Below are positions 44,030-52,754 of a DNA stretch of 64,000 nt, piece by piece. A program made the position numbers and the translations under genes. Position 1 is the stretch's first letter; every line of letters starts with the position of its first letter. This stretch comes from an uncultured Veillonella sp. (lineage in GTDB: Bacteria > Bacillota > Negativicutes > Veillonellales > Veillonellaceae): assembly GCA_902478055.1 (NCBI GenBank), contig CABSJL010000002.1:62001-126000 (forward strand), in the 5' to 3' direction. A model generated the notes under the pieces. That model did not search any database. It worked only from the letters and a program-made list of their open reading frames with translations, and was not told where the DNA came from.

Positions 44030-45958
44030 TTATTTAATTTCGTTAGAAGGTGTTTCACTAGGCGCTTCCACTGTAGAAGTGTGCTCATTAGCGTCAACAA
44101 CCTCTGGTACTACAATACCTGCTGCTTCTAACGTAGCTTTAGGTTCCTCTATTTCAGGGGCTTTTGTTGTACCATATTTGTAAAGATTATCTACCGCTTT
44201 TGCATCGATTGTTTCTTCCTCTAATAAAGCATTTGCCATATCATGTAAGAATTTCTCGTTATCGCTAAGAAGTTTTGTTACATCTTTATAAGCATCTTCA
44301 ACAATACGATGAATTTCAGTATCGATTTTTGCAGCAATTTCTTCACTGTAGTTGCGTTCATGGCCAAGGTTTTTACCTAAGAATACTTGTTCTTGTTGTT
44401 CACCAAATACGATTGGGCCAAGCTCATCACTCATGCCCCAACGCGTTACCATGGCGCGCGCTGTATTCGTTACACTTTGAAGGTCACCAGAAGCACCTGT
44501 ACTGATTTCATCCAAAATCAAGGCCTCTGCCACACGACCACCAAGAGCTACGCGAATATCCGCTAATAATTGAGATTTTGTTTTGTAGTTTTGTTCCTCT
44601 GTAGGAAGCATCATAGTGTAACCACCTGCTGCGCCACGAGGAATGATTGTTACCTTATGAACAGGATCTGCATGAGGCAACAAATGTGCCACAATGGCAT
44701 GACCAGATTCATGGTACGCTGTTAACTTGCGATCCTTATCACTCACAATGTGACTGCGGCGTTCAGGACCCATGCTAACCTTTTCACTAGCTTCTTCAAC
44801 TTCAGCCATAGTGATTACTTTTTTGTTAAGACGAGCCGCTAATAGAGCCGCTTCGTTTAACAAGTTACTTAAGTCGGCACCAGTAAAGCCTGGTGTTTTC
44901 TTCGCAATTGTTTTCAAGTCTACATCGTCAGCTAACGGCTTGTTACGAGCGTGAACTTTTAAGATTGCTTCACGACCGCGTAAGTCTGGACGACCTACGA
45001 TAACTTGACGGTCAAAACGACCTGGACGCAAGAGCGCTGGGTCAAGAATATCTGGGCGGTTTGTAGCTGCGATGGTAATAATACCTTCGTTGGCACCGAA
45101 GCCATCCATTTCAACGAGCAATTGGTTCAATGTTTGTTCACGTTCATCGTGACCACCACCAAGACCTGCGCCACGTTGGCGACCAACCGCATCAATTTCG
45201 TCGATGAAGATAATACATGGCGCATTCTTTTTCGCTTGTGTAAAAAGATCACGTACACGAGATGCACCAACACCTACGAACATTTCTACGAAATCAGAAC
45301 CGGAAATCGTAAAGAATGGTACACCTGCTTCACCAGCAACAGCTTTAGCAAGCAATGTTTTACCTGTACCTGGAGGTCCTGCGAGCAATACACCTTTCGG
45401 AATTTTAGCACCGATAGTTGTAAATTTACCTGGATCCTTCAAGAATTCTACTACTTCTTCTAATTCTTGTTTTGCTTCTTCAGCACCTGCTACATCTTTA
45501 AAGCTAACCTTTACGTTACCTTCACCCATCAATTTAGCACGGCTTTTACCAAAGTTCATCACTCGGCCACCGCCACCTTGTGTTTGTTGCATAATGAAGA
45601 AGAACAACACTACCAAGATGATAATAGGAATAGCAGAACCTAAAAGGCTCATCCACCAAGCTGGTTGCTCAGGTGGGGCTGCTGTAATTTCTACGCCATT
45701 ATCTTGTAATGTTTTGATTAATGTTTCATCACTTGGCGCATAAGAATTGAATTCTGTTCCATTTTTTAGTTTACCTTTAATACCATGATCATTGGTAATC
45801 GTTACGGACTCAACCTTTTTCTGTTGTACTTGTTGAATAAATCCTGTGTAACTTAATTCAGATTTATTCGCACTTTGACCAGAGAAAGCGTCAATGGCGA
45901 TAACGAAAGCGGCAATGATAAGTAAATAAAGGACGATATTTTTTGTAAATCGACCCAA
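44030..45958 (-). CDS. ftsH: ATP-dependent zinc metalloprotease FtsH
   Basis: A membrane AAA+ protease that degrades damaged membrane proteins and regulators; in diderms it also controls LpxC levels. The 642 residues have two N-terminal membrane helices (about 8-26 and 105-125) around a periplasmic domain, the AAA domain with Walker [14 protein letters not shown], Walker [13 protein letters not shown] and the second region of homology [19 protein letters not shown], and the zinc motif [11 protein letters not shown] Glu/Pro-rich tail ends it. Follows hpt in the conserved tilS-hpt-ftsH order. Confidence 0.97.
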   Translation of the reverse strand: MGRFTKNIVLYLLIIAAFVIAIDAFSGQSANKSELSYTGFIQQVQQKKVESVTITNDHGIKGKLKNGTEFNSYAPSDETLIKTLQDNGVEITAAPPEQPAWWMSLLGSAIPIIILVVLFFFIMQQTQGGGGRVMNFGKSRAKLMGEGNVKVSFKDVAGAEEAKQELEEVVEFLKDPGKFTTIGAKIPKGVLLAGPPGTGKTLLAKAVAGEAGVPFFTISGSDFVEMFVGVGASRVRDLFTQAKKNAPCIIFIDEIDAVGRQRGAGLGGGHDEREQTLNQLLVEMDGFGANEGIITIAATNRPDILDPALLRPGRFDRQVIVGRPDLRGREAILKVHARNKPLADDVDLKTIAKKTPGFTGADLSNLLNEAALLAARLNKKVITMAEVEEASEKVSMGPERRSHIVSDKDRKLTAYHESGHAIVAHLLPHADPVHKVTIIPRGAAGGYTMMLPTEEQNYKTKSQLLADIRVALGGRVAEALILDEISTGASGDLQSVTNTARAMVTRWGMSDELGPIVFGEQQEQVFLGKNLGHERNYSEEIAAKIDTEIHRIVEDAYKDVTKLLSDNEKFLHDMANALLEEETIDAKAVDNLYKYGTTKAPEIEEPKATLEAAGIVVPEVVDANEHTSTVEAPSETPSNEIK

Positions 45959-46003
45959 AAGATTACCCCTTTCAATAATAATTTTTAGTTGTATAAACGA
46001 ATT

Positions 46004-46043
46004 GAGTACATCTCAATGAGAGATGCACTCATATATTATATCA
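46004..46043 (-). promoter_or_regulatory. ftsH promoter candidate with 5'-end hairpin
   Basis: Minus-strand TGA plus TATAAT (46035-46043, extended -10) lies between hpt and ftsH. The transcript would begin with a hairpin (arms 46004-46014 and 46020-46030, one mismatch), about 45 nt before the start codon. The -35 is poor. Confidence 0.45.
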
Positions 46044-46048
46044 TATTT

Positions 46049-46594
46049 TTAATTTTGATACATTTCTTCCTTCAAAATACCGATATATGGTAAGTGACGA
46101 TATTTTTCTGCGTAGTCTAAACCATAACCAATAACAAAGTAATCAGGAATAATAAAGCCTACATAGTCAACATTTACGTCCATCTTACGGCGATCTGGTT
46201 TATTCAACAACGCTGCAAGGCGCACGCTTTTAGCCCCACGAGCATGTAAATTTTCTAATAAGTAATGTAATGTTGTACCAGTGTCTACGATATCTTCAAC
46301 AACGAGTACATGCTTACCCTCTACAGAGCGATCTAAATCTTTTAAAATTCGTACTACCCCTGTACTTGTTGTGCCGCTGCCATAGCTAGAGCAAGAAATA
46401 AAGTCAAAACTTACATCTACACTATCATCAATAGCGCGTGCTAAGTCTGTAAAGAAAACGACAGCGCCCTTTAACACCCCTACAAGCACGACTGATTCAT
46501 TTTTATAGTCTTCGCTAATTGCTTTACCCAACTCTGCTACACGAGCTTGTAATTGTTCCGCTGTATATAAAATCTCTTTTGCATCTTGATGCAT
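46049..46594 (-). CDS. hpt: Hypoxanthine phosphoribosyltransferase
   Basis: Salvages hypoxanthine (and usually guanine) to nucleotides with PRPP. The 181-residue enzyme carries VLVGVLKGAVVFFTDLARA, SYGSGTTSTGVVRILKDLD and the PRPP loop HVLVVEDIVDTGTTLHYL, plus LLNKPDRRKMDVNVDYVGF. It follows tilS by 23 bp and precedes ftsH; functional link to guaD elsewhere in the window. Confidence 0.96.
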   Translation of the reverse strand: MHQDAKEILYTAEQLQARVAELGKAISEDYKNESVVLVGVLKGAVVFFTDLARAIDDSVDVSFDFISCSSYGSGTTSTGVVRILKDLDRSVEGKHVLVVEDIVDTGTTLHYLLENLHARGAKSVRLAALLNKPDRRKMDVNVDYVGFIIPDYFVIGYGLDYAEKYRHLPYIGILKEEMYQN

Positions 46595-46617
46595 CTATAT
46601 GACCTCCACGATTCATA

Positions 46618-47616
46618 TTAATGTTCGCAATATACTTTTATTGTATCACATTGAGCGGTTACTTTTATACTTTTAATAGTGAAAGTTTTCTCTTCCCCGG
46701 TGTTAACAATATCGAGTAATTGATCTTGATGAGCTGATGTCAGCGTTATATCTGAGTCCACAGCACCCACTAAGCGCTGCCATAAGCGCCGTTGTATCGC
46801 CAATGATTCTTGCCGTAAGGCACGGCGAGATAAGCTCACCCCATCAGCACCTATAGTCACAAGTTTTTCAAAAGCTTGCTCCGTTAAATCAGACATAACT
46901 AATACATCTTCATGTACGGAATTTCCCAATCTAGCAATAGCATCTACTACATTAGGGTTAATAGCTTCTAACTCAGGTATAATGCGATGCCGAATCCTAT
47001 TTCGTTGGTATCGCACATCTTCATTCGTACAATCAACACAATAGGAAATCCCCTTCACCTCTAAATAAGCCAATAAGGTTTCTTTTGTAACATCTAACAG
47101 TGGTCTAATTACAGGAGTAGCATATTCAGAACTTACTACGGTCATCCCTGTCAACCCATTTAATCCAGAACCTCTGATGATATGTGCTAGAATCGACTCC
47201 GCTTGATCATCCTTGTGATGAGCCACCGCAACATAATCATAGTTTTCAGACTTTGCAACCTCTGTAAGCCATTGATACCGTACTTGGCGTCCCATAGTTT
47301 CTTCAGATGTTTTTTGTTCCTTGCTCAAGCGAGGCACATCAAATGTAGCAGAATAAAATGGTAGTCCTAAAGCTTCCACTTGATGTTGGAGCCACAAAAC
47401 CTCTTCCTTGCTTTCAGGACGAATGCAGTGATCTACGATAGCCACACCTATTTCATACGTTGTATGCCGATGTATGGCAATGTCTTTCAATAAGTGCAAT
47501 AGAGCCATTGAATCAGGCCCACCGGAGCACGCCACTAAGATTCGACTATTTTCTGGAAATAAATTATGCGATTTTAAGGTGTGATTAACGGTTCGAACGA
47601 GTGCTTTCACATTCAC
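46618..47616 (-). CDS. tilS: tRNA(Ile)-lysidine synthase
   Basis: TilS attaches lysine to C34 of the AUA-reading tRNA-Ile. The protein (about 332 residues) has the PP-loop VACSGGPDSMALLHLL, VDHCIRPESKEEVLWLQ, VAVAHHKDDQAESILAHIIRGSGLNGLTGM and RNRIRHRIIPELEAINP. The open frame begins at the ATG at 47637, but GGAGG lies 9 nt before the GTG at 47616 and that start gives the normal N-terminus. Its beginning overlaps the end of the ppx gene, so the two are translationally coupled. It is shorter than family members with two C-terminal domains. Confidence 0.93.
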   Translation of the reverse strand: MNVKALVRTVNHTLKSHNLFPENSRILVACSGGPDSMALLHLLKDIAIHRHTTYEIGVAIVDHCIRPESKEEVLWLQHQVEALGLPFYSATFDVPRLSKEQKTSEETMGRQVRYQWLTEVAKSENYDYVAVAHHKDDQAESILAHIIRGSGLNGLTGMTVVSSEYATPVIRPLLDVTKETLLAYLEVKGISYCVDCTNEDVRYQRNRIRHRIIPELEAINPNVVDAIARLGNSVHEDVLVMSDLTEQAFEKLVTIGADGVSLSRRALRQESLAIQRRLWQRLVGAVDSDITLTSAHQDQLLDIVNTGEEKTFTIKSIKVTAQCDTIKVYCEH

Positions 47617-48481
47617 GGGCCATCGCCTCCATACCATCTTGATCGCTCACAAATACATGAGGAACCTCATAGGCATCCATAAAGGACGTCAAAATTTCTG
47701 CACCAGCTACAATGATATCAGCACGGCCTGCAGGTAAACCTTTTACCTGTAATCTCTCGTCGCGACTCATGTAACGCAAGTTTAGAATAATGCCCTCTAC
47801 TGTTTCACGACTTAATTTATGACCTTGCACCTTTGTACCATCATAATTTTCAAGGCCTAAATCTATAGCAGCTAGCGTCGTTAATGTACCACCGATGCCA
47901 ATAAATTCACCAAATTCGCCTTGAATCATCATTGGGTCCCAAAGGAATCGAGTTTCTTCCCATACCCGTTGAGGCCCTTCGTCAGACATAGATTGTAAAC
48001 GCACCGCTCCCACTGGATAGGAACGACTCCAATATACGCCGTCTTTATTTCCTAAAGCGAGTTCTGTACTACCGCCACCAATATCGATAGTCGTATAATG
48101 ACGACCATCATTCAACTGGTCTCCCAAGGCACCATTAAATCCATAAATTGCTTCTTCATCACCTGATAAAATTCGCCATTCCATAGGGCAGTATTCGGTG
48201 ATTCGTTCCATAAATTCAAGCCCATTTTGAGCCTCACGAACAGCGCTAGTAGCAAAACCAAAGCAATAGTCCGCACCATATTGGTCTGCCAATTTTTTAA
48301 TATCCTTAAAGGCCTGATAGGATGACTCCATCGATTCAGATCGCAATGTGCCATCTGCATTTCGTTGTCCCAACCGAGTAGTCCATAACTGTTTTGGCTC
48401 ATAGTGCCATATATTATTTTCATAGGTAGCCAATAATAAGCGCACTGAATTAGATCCAATATCGATAATAGCTAACTTCAT
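47585..48481 (-). CDS. Ppx/GppA phosphatase family protein
   Basis: A 298-residue ASKHA-fold enzyme with MKLAIIDIGSNSVRLLLATY, FATSAVREAQNG, LSGDEEAIYGFNGAL and IDIGGGSTELALG, the exopolyphosphatase/pppGpp phosphohydrolase core. The single-core length suggests it acts on polyphosphate or pppGpp; which is not clear. It is placed between the S1-domain gene and tilS, a position not found in the B. subtilis order. A TATAAT at 48518-48523 on the minus strand may start its transcript. Confidence 0.9.
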   Translation of the reverse strand: MKLAIIDIGSNSVRLLLATYENNIWHYEPKQLWTTRLGQRNADGTLRSESMESSYQAFKDIKKLADQYGADYCFGFATSAVREAQNGLEFMERITEYCPMEWRILSGDEEAIYGFNGALGDQLNDGRHYTTIDIGGGSTELALGNKDGVYWSRSYPVGAVRLQSMSDEGPQRVWEETRFLWDPMMIQGEFGEFIGIGGTLTTLAAIDLGLENYDGTKVQGHKLSRETVEGIILNLRYMSRDERLQVKGLPAGRADIIVAGAEILTSFMDAYEVPHVFVSDQDGMEAMARECESTRSNR

Positions 48482-48544
48482 AATCGCTCCTTACATAATT
48501 AGTATTCTTCTAACACTATTATACTGTTAAAGCCTATACATAAG

Positions 48545-48571
48545 TAAAGAGATGGCTCAATGCCATCTCTC
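48545..48571 (-). terminator. Terminator after the S1-domain gene
   Basis: A 9-bp stem AGAGATGGC/GCCATCTCT with a 5-nt loop; the downstream T tract on the minus strand (TTTACTT) is weak. It starts 5 bp after the stop. Confidence 0.7.
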
Positions 48572-48575
48572 ACTA

Positions 48576-48977
48576 TTAATCTCGACGACCGCCTCGGCCT
48601 CCGCGTTTACCTTCTGTATTGCGTTTTAAATCGTGTAATCGTTCATTGCTATCGCGCAAGAATGATTTCATCTTTGCTTCAAAAGCCTCTGTACTTTGTT
48701 TAGATTGAACACGACGAGGACGTCGTTCTTCATTGACTGTCTCTTTAGGCTGTGTTTGACGAATAGAAAGGCCAATTTTATTACCTTCAATAGATAAAAC
48801 CTTAACCTTTACTGGATCTTCAACCTTTAATACGGCATTAATGTCTTCGACATATCCATGAGCTACTTCAGAAATATGAACTAGACCCGTTTGTTTCTCT
48901 CCTAAATCAACAAATACGCCGAACTTTGTAATACCGGATACGGTACCATCAATAATGTTACCAACTTCGATTGCCAT
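48576..48977 (-). CDS. S1 RNA-binding domain protein (YabR/GSP13 type)
   Basis: 133 residues with one S1 domain (about 1-75; VGNIIDGTVSGITKFGVFVDLG and GLVHISEVAHGYVEDIN) followed by an Arg/Lys-rich tail ending GRGGRRD. Such proteins bind ribosomes or RNA. In Firmicutes the gene follows divIC, as here. The exact role is unknown. Confidence 0.9.
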   Translation of the reverse strand: MAIEVGNIIDGTVSGITKFGVFVDLGEKQTGLVHISEVAHGYVEDINAVLKVEDPVKVKVLSIEGNKIGLSIRQTQPKETVNEERRPRRVQSKQSTEAFEAKMKSFLRDSNERLHDLKRNTEGKRGGRGGRRD

Positions 48978-49046
48978 GCAACCTCCTAATTAATGCGGAA
49001 ACCTCAAACTACAAACTAATGCGAATCTAAATTATTAAAGTTGTCC

Positions 49047-49379
49047 TTATTTTACATAAGGTACTTCACCAGGTTTAACAAGGCCTAACTCCTCTCGAGC
49101 CACCCCCTCGATGGTCTTTGGATCTTGCAACTTTGCCTTTTCCTGTTCTAGTTCTTCATTTCGCTGTTTTAATTCTTGCAATTGTTGCTCAATATGTTGT
49201 TTTTCTTGATATACAGCCACCAAGCGATAGGCTTGCCCTAACAATAGCAGCACCATAATCCCTATACCAATTCGCTTGATCCACATGAGGATAATACGTT
49301 GATCCTGCGCTTTGCGATTAGGGCGAACCCGTTTGCGCGGCCTTTTTGGACGTTGTACTTCCATAGTGTCTTGACTCAT
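49047..49379 (-). CDS. DivIC/FtsL-type cell division initiator protein
   Basis: About 110 residues: a Lys/Arg/Pro-rich cytoplasmic start (RPKRPRKRVRPNRK), one membrane helix (about 33-52), a coiled coil (about 55-90, QQLQELKQRNEELEQEKAKLQ) and the conserved end TIEGVAREELGLVKPGE. These single-pass proteins form the divisome complex with FtsB/DivIB. The frame opens at a TTG, but the ATG at 49379 after GGGGGA is the start. First of the divIC-S1-ppx-tilS-hpt-ftsH run. Confidence 0.9.
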   Translation of the reverse strand: MSQDTMEVQRPKRPRKRVRPNRKAQDQRIILMWIKRIGIGIMVLLLLGQAYRLVAVYQEKQHIEQQLQELKQRNEELEQEKAKLQDPKTIEGVAREELGLVKPGEVPYVK

Positions 49380-49424
49380 AATGTCCCCCAAAAATATTCA
49401 TCATCTGTATACTGTCATTTTTTA

Positions 49425-49433
49425 ATTATATCA
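49425..49433 (-). promoter_or_regulatory. Extended -10 promoter candidate for the divIC-type gene
   Basis: Minus-strand TGA followed by TATAAT, about 46 bp upstream of the start codon. No clear -35 box. Confidence 0.4.
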
Positions 49434-49558
49434 TAGAACCTTGTTAGGGACTAAATAAAATTATCTATAGTTTCCTTTAAGTCTATATATTATCTCTATA
49501 TATAGATATTTATTATCAGCACTAGATCAGCATTAGACTTATATAACAGATACGAGCC

Positions 49559-50506
49559 TTATAAAGACTCTGCTTTATGAGCGTATTCACGAATAACAGC
49601 GCAAGACTTTTTAAACAAAGCCAATTCCTCTTCGGTAAGCTTTAATTCAAATACATCTTCAATGCCATCTTTACCAATAACTGCTAGTGTAGATGCAAAG
49701 ATACCTTCTTCACCATATTGTCCATCTAGATAGCAAGAACATGGCAATACTTTCTTTTCATCATGGAATACAGCGCGAATTAATTCTGTAGTTGCACTGG
49801 CAATGCCAAATTCTGTGGAACCTTTACCGGCTAATACATGATAACCACCAATTTTAACATCATCTAGCACTTGCGTATAGTCAAGTGTAGGGAATCTATG
49901 AGGCAATTCTTGTTGTAATTCTACAAGAGGTTTTCCTTGTACATATACATGAGACCATGGCACCATAGCACTGCCGCCATGTTCACCTAAGCAATATGCT
50001 GTAATTGTACGATTACTGATATTAAAAATGCGAGCCAATTCTTTTTGTAACCGTGCAGAATCTAAAGCTGTACCACTGGAAATAATGCGTTTTGGATTCC
50101 AATTTAAATGTTTACATAAATATGTAGCTACAACGTCAGCAGGATTAGAGATAGAAATAATAAACCCATCAAAACCAGACTTTTTAATTCGAGGGATGAC
50201 ATCCTTTAGAACCTCAACGGTATCACCAAGACTTTCTAAGCGATCTTGGTATAAATTTGGTAAAGGACCTGCACTAAATACGAGAACATCGCAATCCCCA
50301 CATTCTTCAATTGGGCCAGCAGTAGCTGTCACTTTGTGAGGAATGTAGCTAACCGCATCATTGATATCCATGGCTTGTGCTTTAGCTTTTTTCTCGTCAA
50401 TATCCATCATATACAATTCATCTACTTCACCTTGTAGAGCAAGGGAAAATGCTACATGAGAACCTACATGTCCAGTGCCAATAATACCTACTTTACGTAA
50501 CTTCAT
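49559..50506 (-). CDS. ldh: L-lactate/2-hydroxyacid dehydrogenase
   Basis: A 315-residue NAD-dependent LDH/MDH-family enzyme: KVGIIGTGHVGSHVAF binds NAD, SISNPADVVATYL and SSGTALDSARLQ are the family active-site segments, and GEHGGS has the catalytic His. The loop that sets substrate choice reads GPLPNLYQDR, where true LDHs have a Gln (and MDHs an Arg) at a position that here is Pro; the catalytic Arg is kept. This points to an LDH-like or L-2-hydroxyisocaproate-type dehydrogenase with altered specificity. It is a single-gene unit. Confidence 0.85.
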   Translation of the reverse strand: MKLRKVGIIGTGHVGSHVAFSLALQGEVDELYMMDIDEKKAKAQAMDINDAVSYIPHKVTATAGPIEECGDCDVLVFSAGPLPNLYQDRLESLGDTVEVLKDVIPRIKKSGFDGFIISISNPADVVATYLCKHLNWNPKRIISSGTALDSARLQKELARIFNISNRTITAYCLGEHGGSAMVPWSHVYVQGKPLVELQQELPHRFPTLDYTQVLDDVKIGGYHVLAGKGSTEFGIASATTELIRAVFHDEKKVLPCSCYLDGQYGEEGIFASTLAVIGKDGIEDVFELKLTEEELALFKKSCAVIREYAHKAESL

Positions 50507-50638
50507 AAGGGCCTCCTACCTGTAGTACTAAAAGATATCTATCCTCTAATACGCTTCCACTTAAATCAACGGTTACAAATATATGAACCGATAACCTTAA
50601 GCTATATTAATATACCTTAAATTTAAAATACATAAACT

Positions 50639-50668
50639 ATTATATACCTATTTTCTCATAGGTATATA
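50639..50668 (-). promoter_or_regulatory. ldh promoter region with overlapping palindrome
   Basis: Minus-strand -10 candidate TATAAT (50639-50644) overlaps an 11-bp perfect inverted repeat (TATATACCTAT 50641-50651 and ATAGGTATATA 50658-50668, 6-nt centre) that would also occupy the spacer and -35 region. The arrangement is that of an operator, but it could also be a fold-back structure. The leader to the ldh start is about 125 nt. Confidence 0.45.
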
Positions 50669-50689
50669 GGAAAATGGATATAAAGCGAT

Positions 50690-50724
50690 AAAAAAAGACC
50701 AGTATAGGAAATCCTATACTAGTC
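50690..50724 (-). terminator. Terminator after the GlsB-type gene
   Basis: Arms 50697-50708 and 50713-50724 (AGTATAGG/CCTATACT core, one mismatch) with a run of seven T on the minus strand, 14 bp after the stop. Confidence 0.9.
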
Positions 50725-50738
50725 CTTACCTTATATAA

Positions 50739-50975
50739 TTAATCTCGTCCAGTAAAGAAGCTGACTACAGCAATCACGATAACTGCACCAACGATGGACG
50801 GAATCAATGCCATGCCCGCAAGGCTTGGACCCCATGTACCAAGCAACGCTTGGCCTACGGAAGCACCAACTAAGCCAGCAATAACACGAAGAATAATCCC
50901 CATACTTTGCGCTTTTTTAGTAATGCGACCAGCTACAAAACCAATGAAACCGCCTACAATAATTGACCAAAGCAT
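50739..50975 (-). CDS. GlsB/YeaQ/YmgE-family small membrane protein
   Basis: 78 residues, mostly hydrophobic, with three Gly-rich membrane helices: IIVGGFIGFVAGRI, IAGLVGASVGQALLG and a last helix ending FFTGRD. This matches the transglycosylase-associated / GlsB stress-response family, found with general-stress and cell-wall loci. Follows the 268-residue unknown gene by 10 bp. Function is poorly known. Confidence 0.9.
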   Translation of the reverse strand: MLWSIIVGGFIGFVAGRITKKAQSMGIILRVIAGLVGASVGQALLGTWGPSLAGMALIPSIVGAVIVIAVVSFFTGRD

Positions 50976-50985
50976 AATATACCTC

Positions 50986-51792
50986 CTATAAAGTCATCTC
51001 ATCAAGATTAAGAGGGAATAAATCCTTGTTCTCCATCACTTGTGGTGACTTTTCTAAATATTGCTTTCGCATTGACCATAAAATCTCTAAATCCTTTGGA
51101 TCTAACTTGGACAATGCATATATCATCGTGAAATCTGAACCATAATGGCCACGCAAGCTATCAGGTACACCTTTAGGTCCTTCCCCACCGAGACGATTAT
51201 TAAAGAACCCTTGTATACGTCGATTATCTAAATCAATGATAATGAACCCTGACGCATCATATACATATAATGTATGATTGACACGTTTCAAGGCACGTAC
51301 CGTATTCGTTATAAAATACTGGTCCTTCATGTCGATGAGGGATGACTCATAACCAGAATGGTAAAAGTCACCATAGTAATGAGCCCCTCTATCAGTAGAT
51401 TCCAATAAATCCTTAAGTATGGATTGTTCTTGACTACTAAAATCAGAGAAAGTTTTTACCGTAGTAATCTCTCGTAAACCACGTTGGTAATTCTCTGTCT
51501 TCGGTGGCTCTATATGTTGACCACGGAAGCTAACGGGCATCAACCGAAGTGTATTATCAGATAGATTATAAATACCGTAGCCTTCATAACCTAAAAAATA
51601 AACTTTTGAATCCATAGACTTCATCGCTAATATTCGTTTTGAAATAATGGCATCACTAGAATTTACTAATGTATGCTCTTCTGGGTCTATGCGTACTGTT
51701 TTACTGTCGTAATTGCCACCTACTGCAAGCCAATAGGACAGCCCCACTACAATTAATGCTAGTATGCACAAACCGATACGTTTTATATTCAT
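50986..51792 (-). CDS. Membrane-anchored protein of unknown function
   Basis: A 268-residue protein I do not recognise. It has one N-terminal membrane segment (about 6-25, LCILALIVVGLSYWLAVGG), with no lipobox, so it is probably anchored and faces the periplasm. The body is mixed alpha/beta with many aromatic residues; VYFLGYEGYGIYNLSDNTLRL and LYVYDASGFIIIDLDNRRIQGF look like two strands-with-turn units (beta-propeller or Kelch-like repeats are a guess). It precedes the GlsB-type gene by 10 bp and is probably co-transcribed. Confidence 0.6.
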   Translation of the reverse strand: MNIKRIGLCILALIVVGLSYWLAVGGNYDSKTVRIDPEEHTLVNSSDAIISKRILAMKSMDSKVYFLGYEGYGIYNLSDNTLRLMPVSFRGQHIEPPKTENYQRGLREITTVKTFSDFSSQEQSILKDLLESTDRGAHYYGDFYHSGYESSLIDMKDQYFITNTVRALKRVNHTLYVYDASGFIIIDLDNRRIQGFFNNRLGGEGPKGVPDSLRGHYGSDFTMIYALSKLDPKDLEILWSMRKQYLEKSPQVMENKDLFPLNLDEMTL

Positions 51793-51918
51793 TTATACTC
51801 CCTATAAATCCCCAAGCATAAAACGTAATAATATATTGCCATTACAGTAAGTCCCTATTAATACTATCCCAATTCTAGGTATAACTGTAAATTTTATCTT
51901 TAATATTTTTGTGTATTT

Positions 51919-52395
51919 CTATGCCAAACTTAATGTAGCTAATCGCTCGCTAATTGACATACCCTTATAGGTAAAAGTTGGTAACAACTCATGTAAAGGT
52001 TCTAAGACAAAGGTTCTATCCCAAAAATAAGGATGCGGTATAGTTAGAGTTTCATCACAAATGGAAATCATAGAACCGGCCTCATCAAAAGCCAAAATAA
52101 TATCTAAATCTAATGTACGTGGTCCCCAGTGAATAAGTCGTTCACGACCAGCCCCTTGTTCTAAGGACTGAAGTACACTTAACATTTCATGCGGATCCAA
52201 AGTACTTTTACAAGACCACATGCCATTAATAAATGAAGCCTGATCTGTATATCCCCAAGGTTCCGTTTCTATCAAAGAAGAACAAATAACCTCCGAAACT
52301 GACTCATGCCCTTGTAATGACTGAAAAGAGGAATTAATATAGCCTCTTTTATCACCTATATTTGAACCTACACTGATGTAATAGGTATACATCAA
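51919..52395 (-). CDS. folK: 2-amino-4-hydroxy-6-hydroxymethyldihydropteridine pyrophosphokinase
   Basis: Adds pyrophosphate to 6-hydroxymethyl-dihydropterin in folate synthesis. The 158 residues include YYISVGSNIGDKRGYI, TEPWGY, and the signature GPRTLDLDIILAFD. The start overlaps the folB stop by 4 bp. Last gene of folE-folP-folB-folK. Confidence 0.94.
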   Translation of the reverse strand: MMYTYYISVGSNIGDKRGYINSSFQSLQGHESVSEVICSSLIETEPWGYTDQASFINGMWSCKSTLDPHEMLSVLQSLEQGAGRERLIHWGPRTLDLDIILAFDEAGSMISICDETLTIPHPYFWDRTFVLEPLHELLPTFTYKGMSISERLATLSLA

Positions 52396-52754
52396 ATTTG
52401 ACCTCTTGTAGTGACAACCTCAACATAATCTAGGATACCAGCAATAGGTACAGACGGTTTGCGCACCGTTACAGATAAGCCAACGATACCTTGATAATGT
52501 TGGTATAAAGAGTCGGCAATAAGTGCACCCAAACGCTCTAATAAATTATGTTTTTCTCCAGTCATAACAGATTCTACAATGTCATATACCTCTACATAAT
52601 TGATAGAATCCTCTAACTGGTCACTTTGACCGGCCTTTGTAAGATCTGTAGTAATTTCAACATCTACAAAGAATCGTTGTCCCTGTTCTTGTTCAGATGC
52701 CAAATTTCCATGAAATCCGTAAAATGCCATGTTCTTTAAAACGATTTTATCCAT
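52392..52754 (-). CDS. folB: Dihydroneopterin aldolase
   Basis: Cleaves 7,8-dihydroneopterin to 6-hydroxymethyl-dihydropterin. 120 residues with KNMAFYGFHGNLASEQEQGQRFFVDVE, including the FYG-x-HG and catalytic Glu, and VTVRKPSVPI with the catalytic Lys. It starts 1 bp overlapping folP and ends 4 bp overlapping folK. Confidence 0.95.
   Translation of the reverse strand: MDKIVLKNMAFYGFHGNLASEQEQGQRFFVDVEITTDLTKAGQSDQLEDSINYVEVYDIVESVMTGEKHNLLERLGALIADSLYQHYQGIVGLSVTVRKPSVPIAGILDYVEVVTTRGQI

Noticed and set aside
45005..45743. Plus-strand open frames opposite ftsH
   Set aside because: They mirror the conserved FtsH frame and show no independent coding signs.
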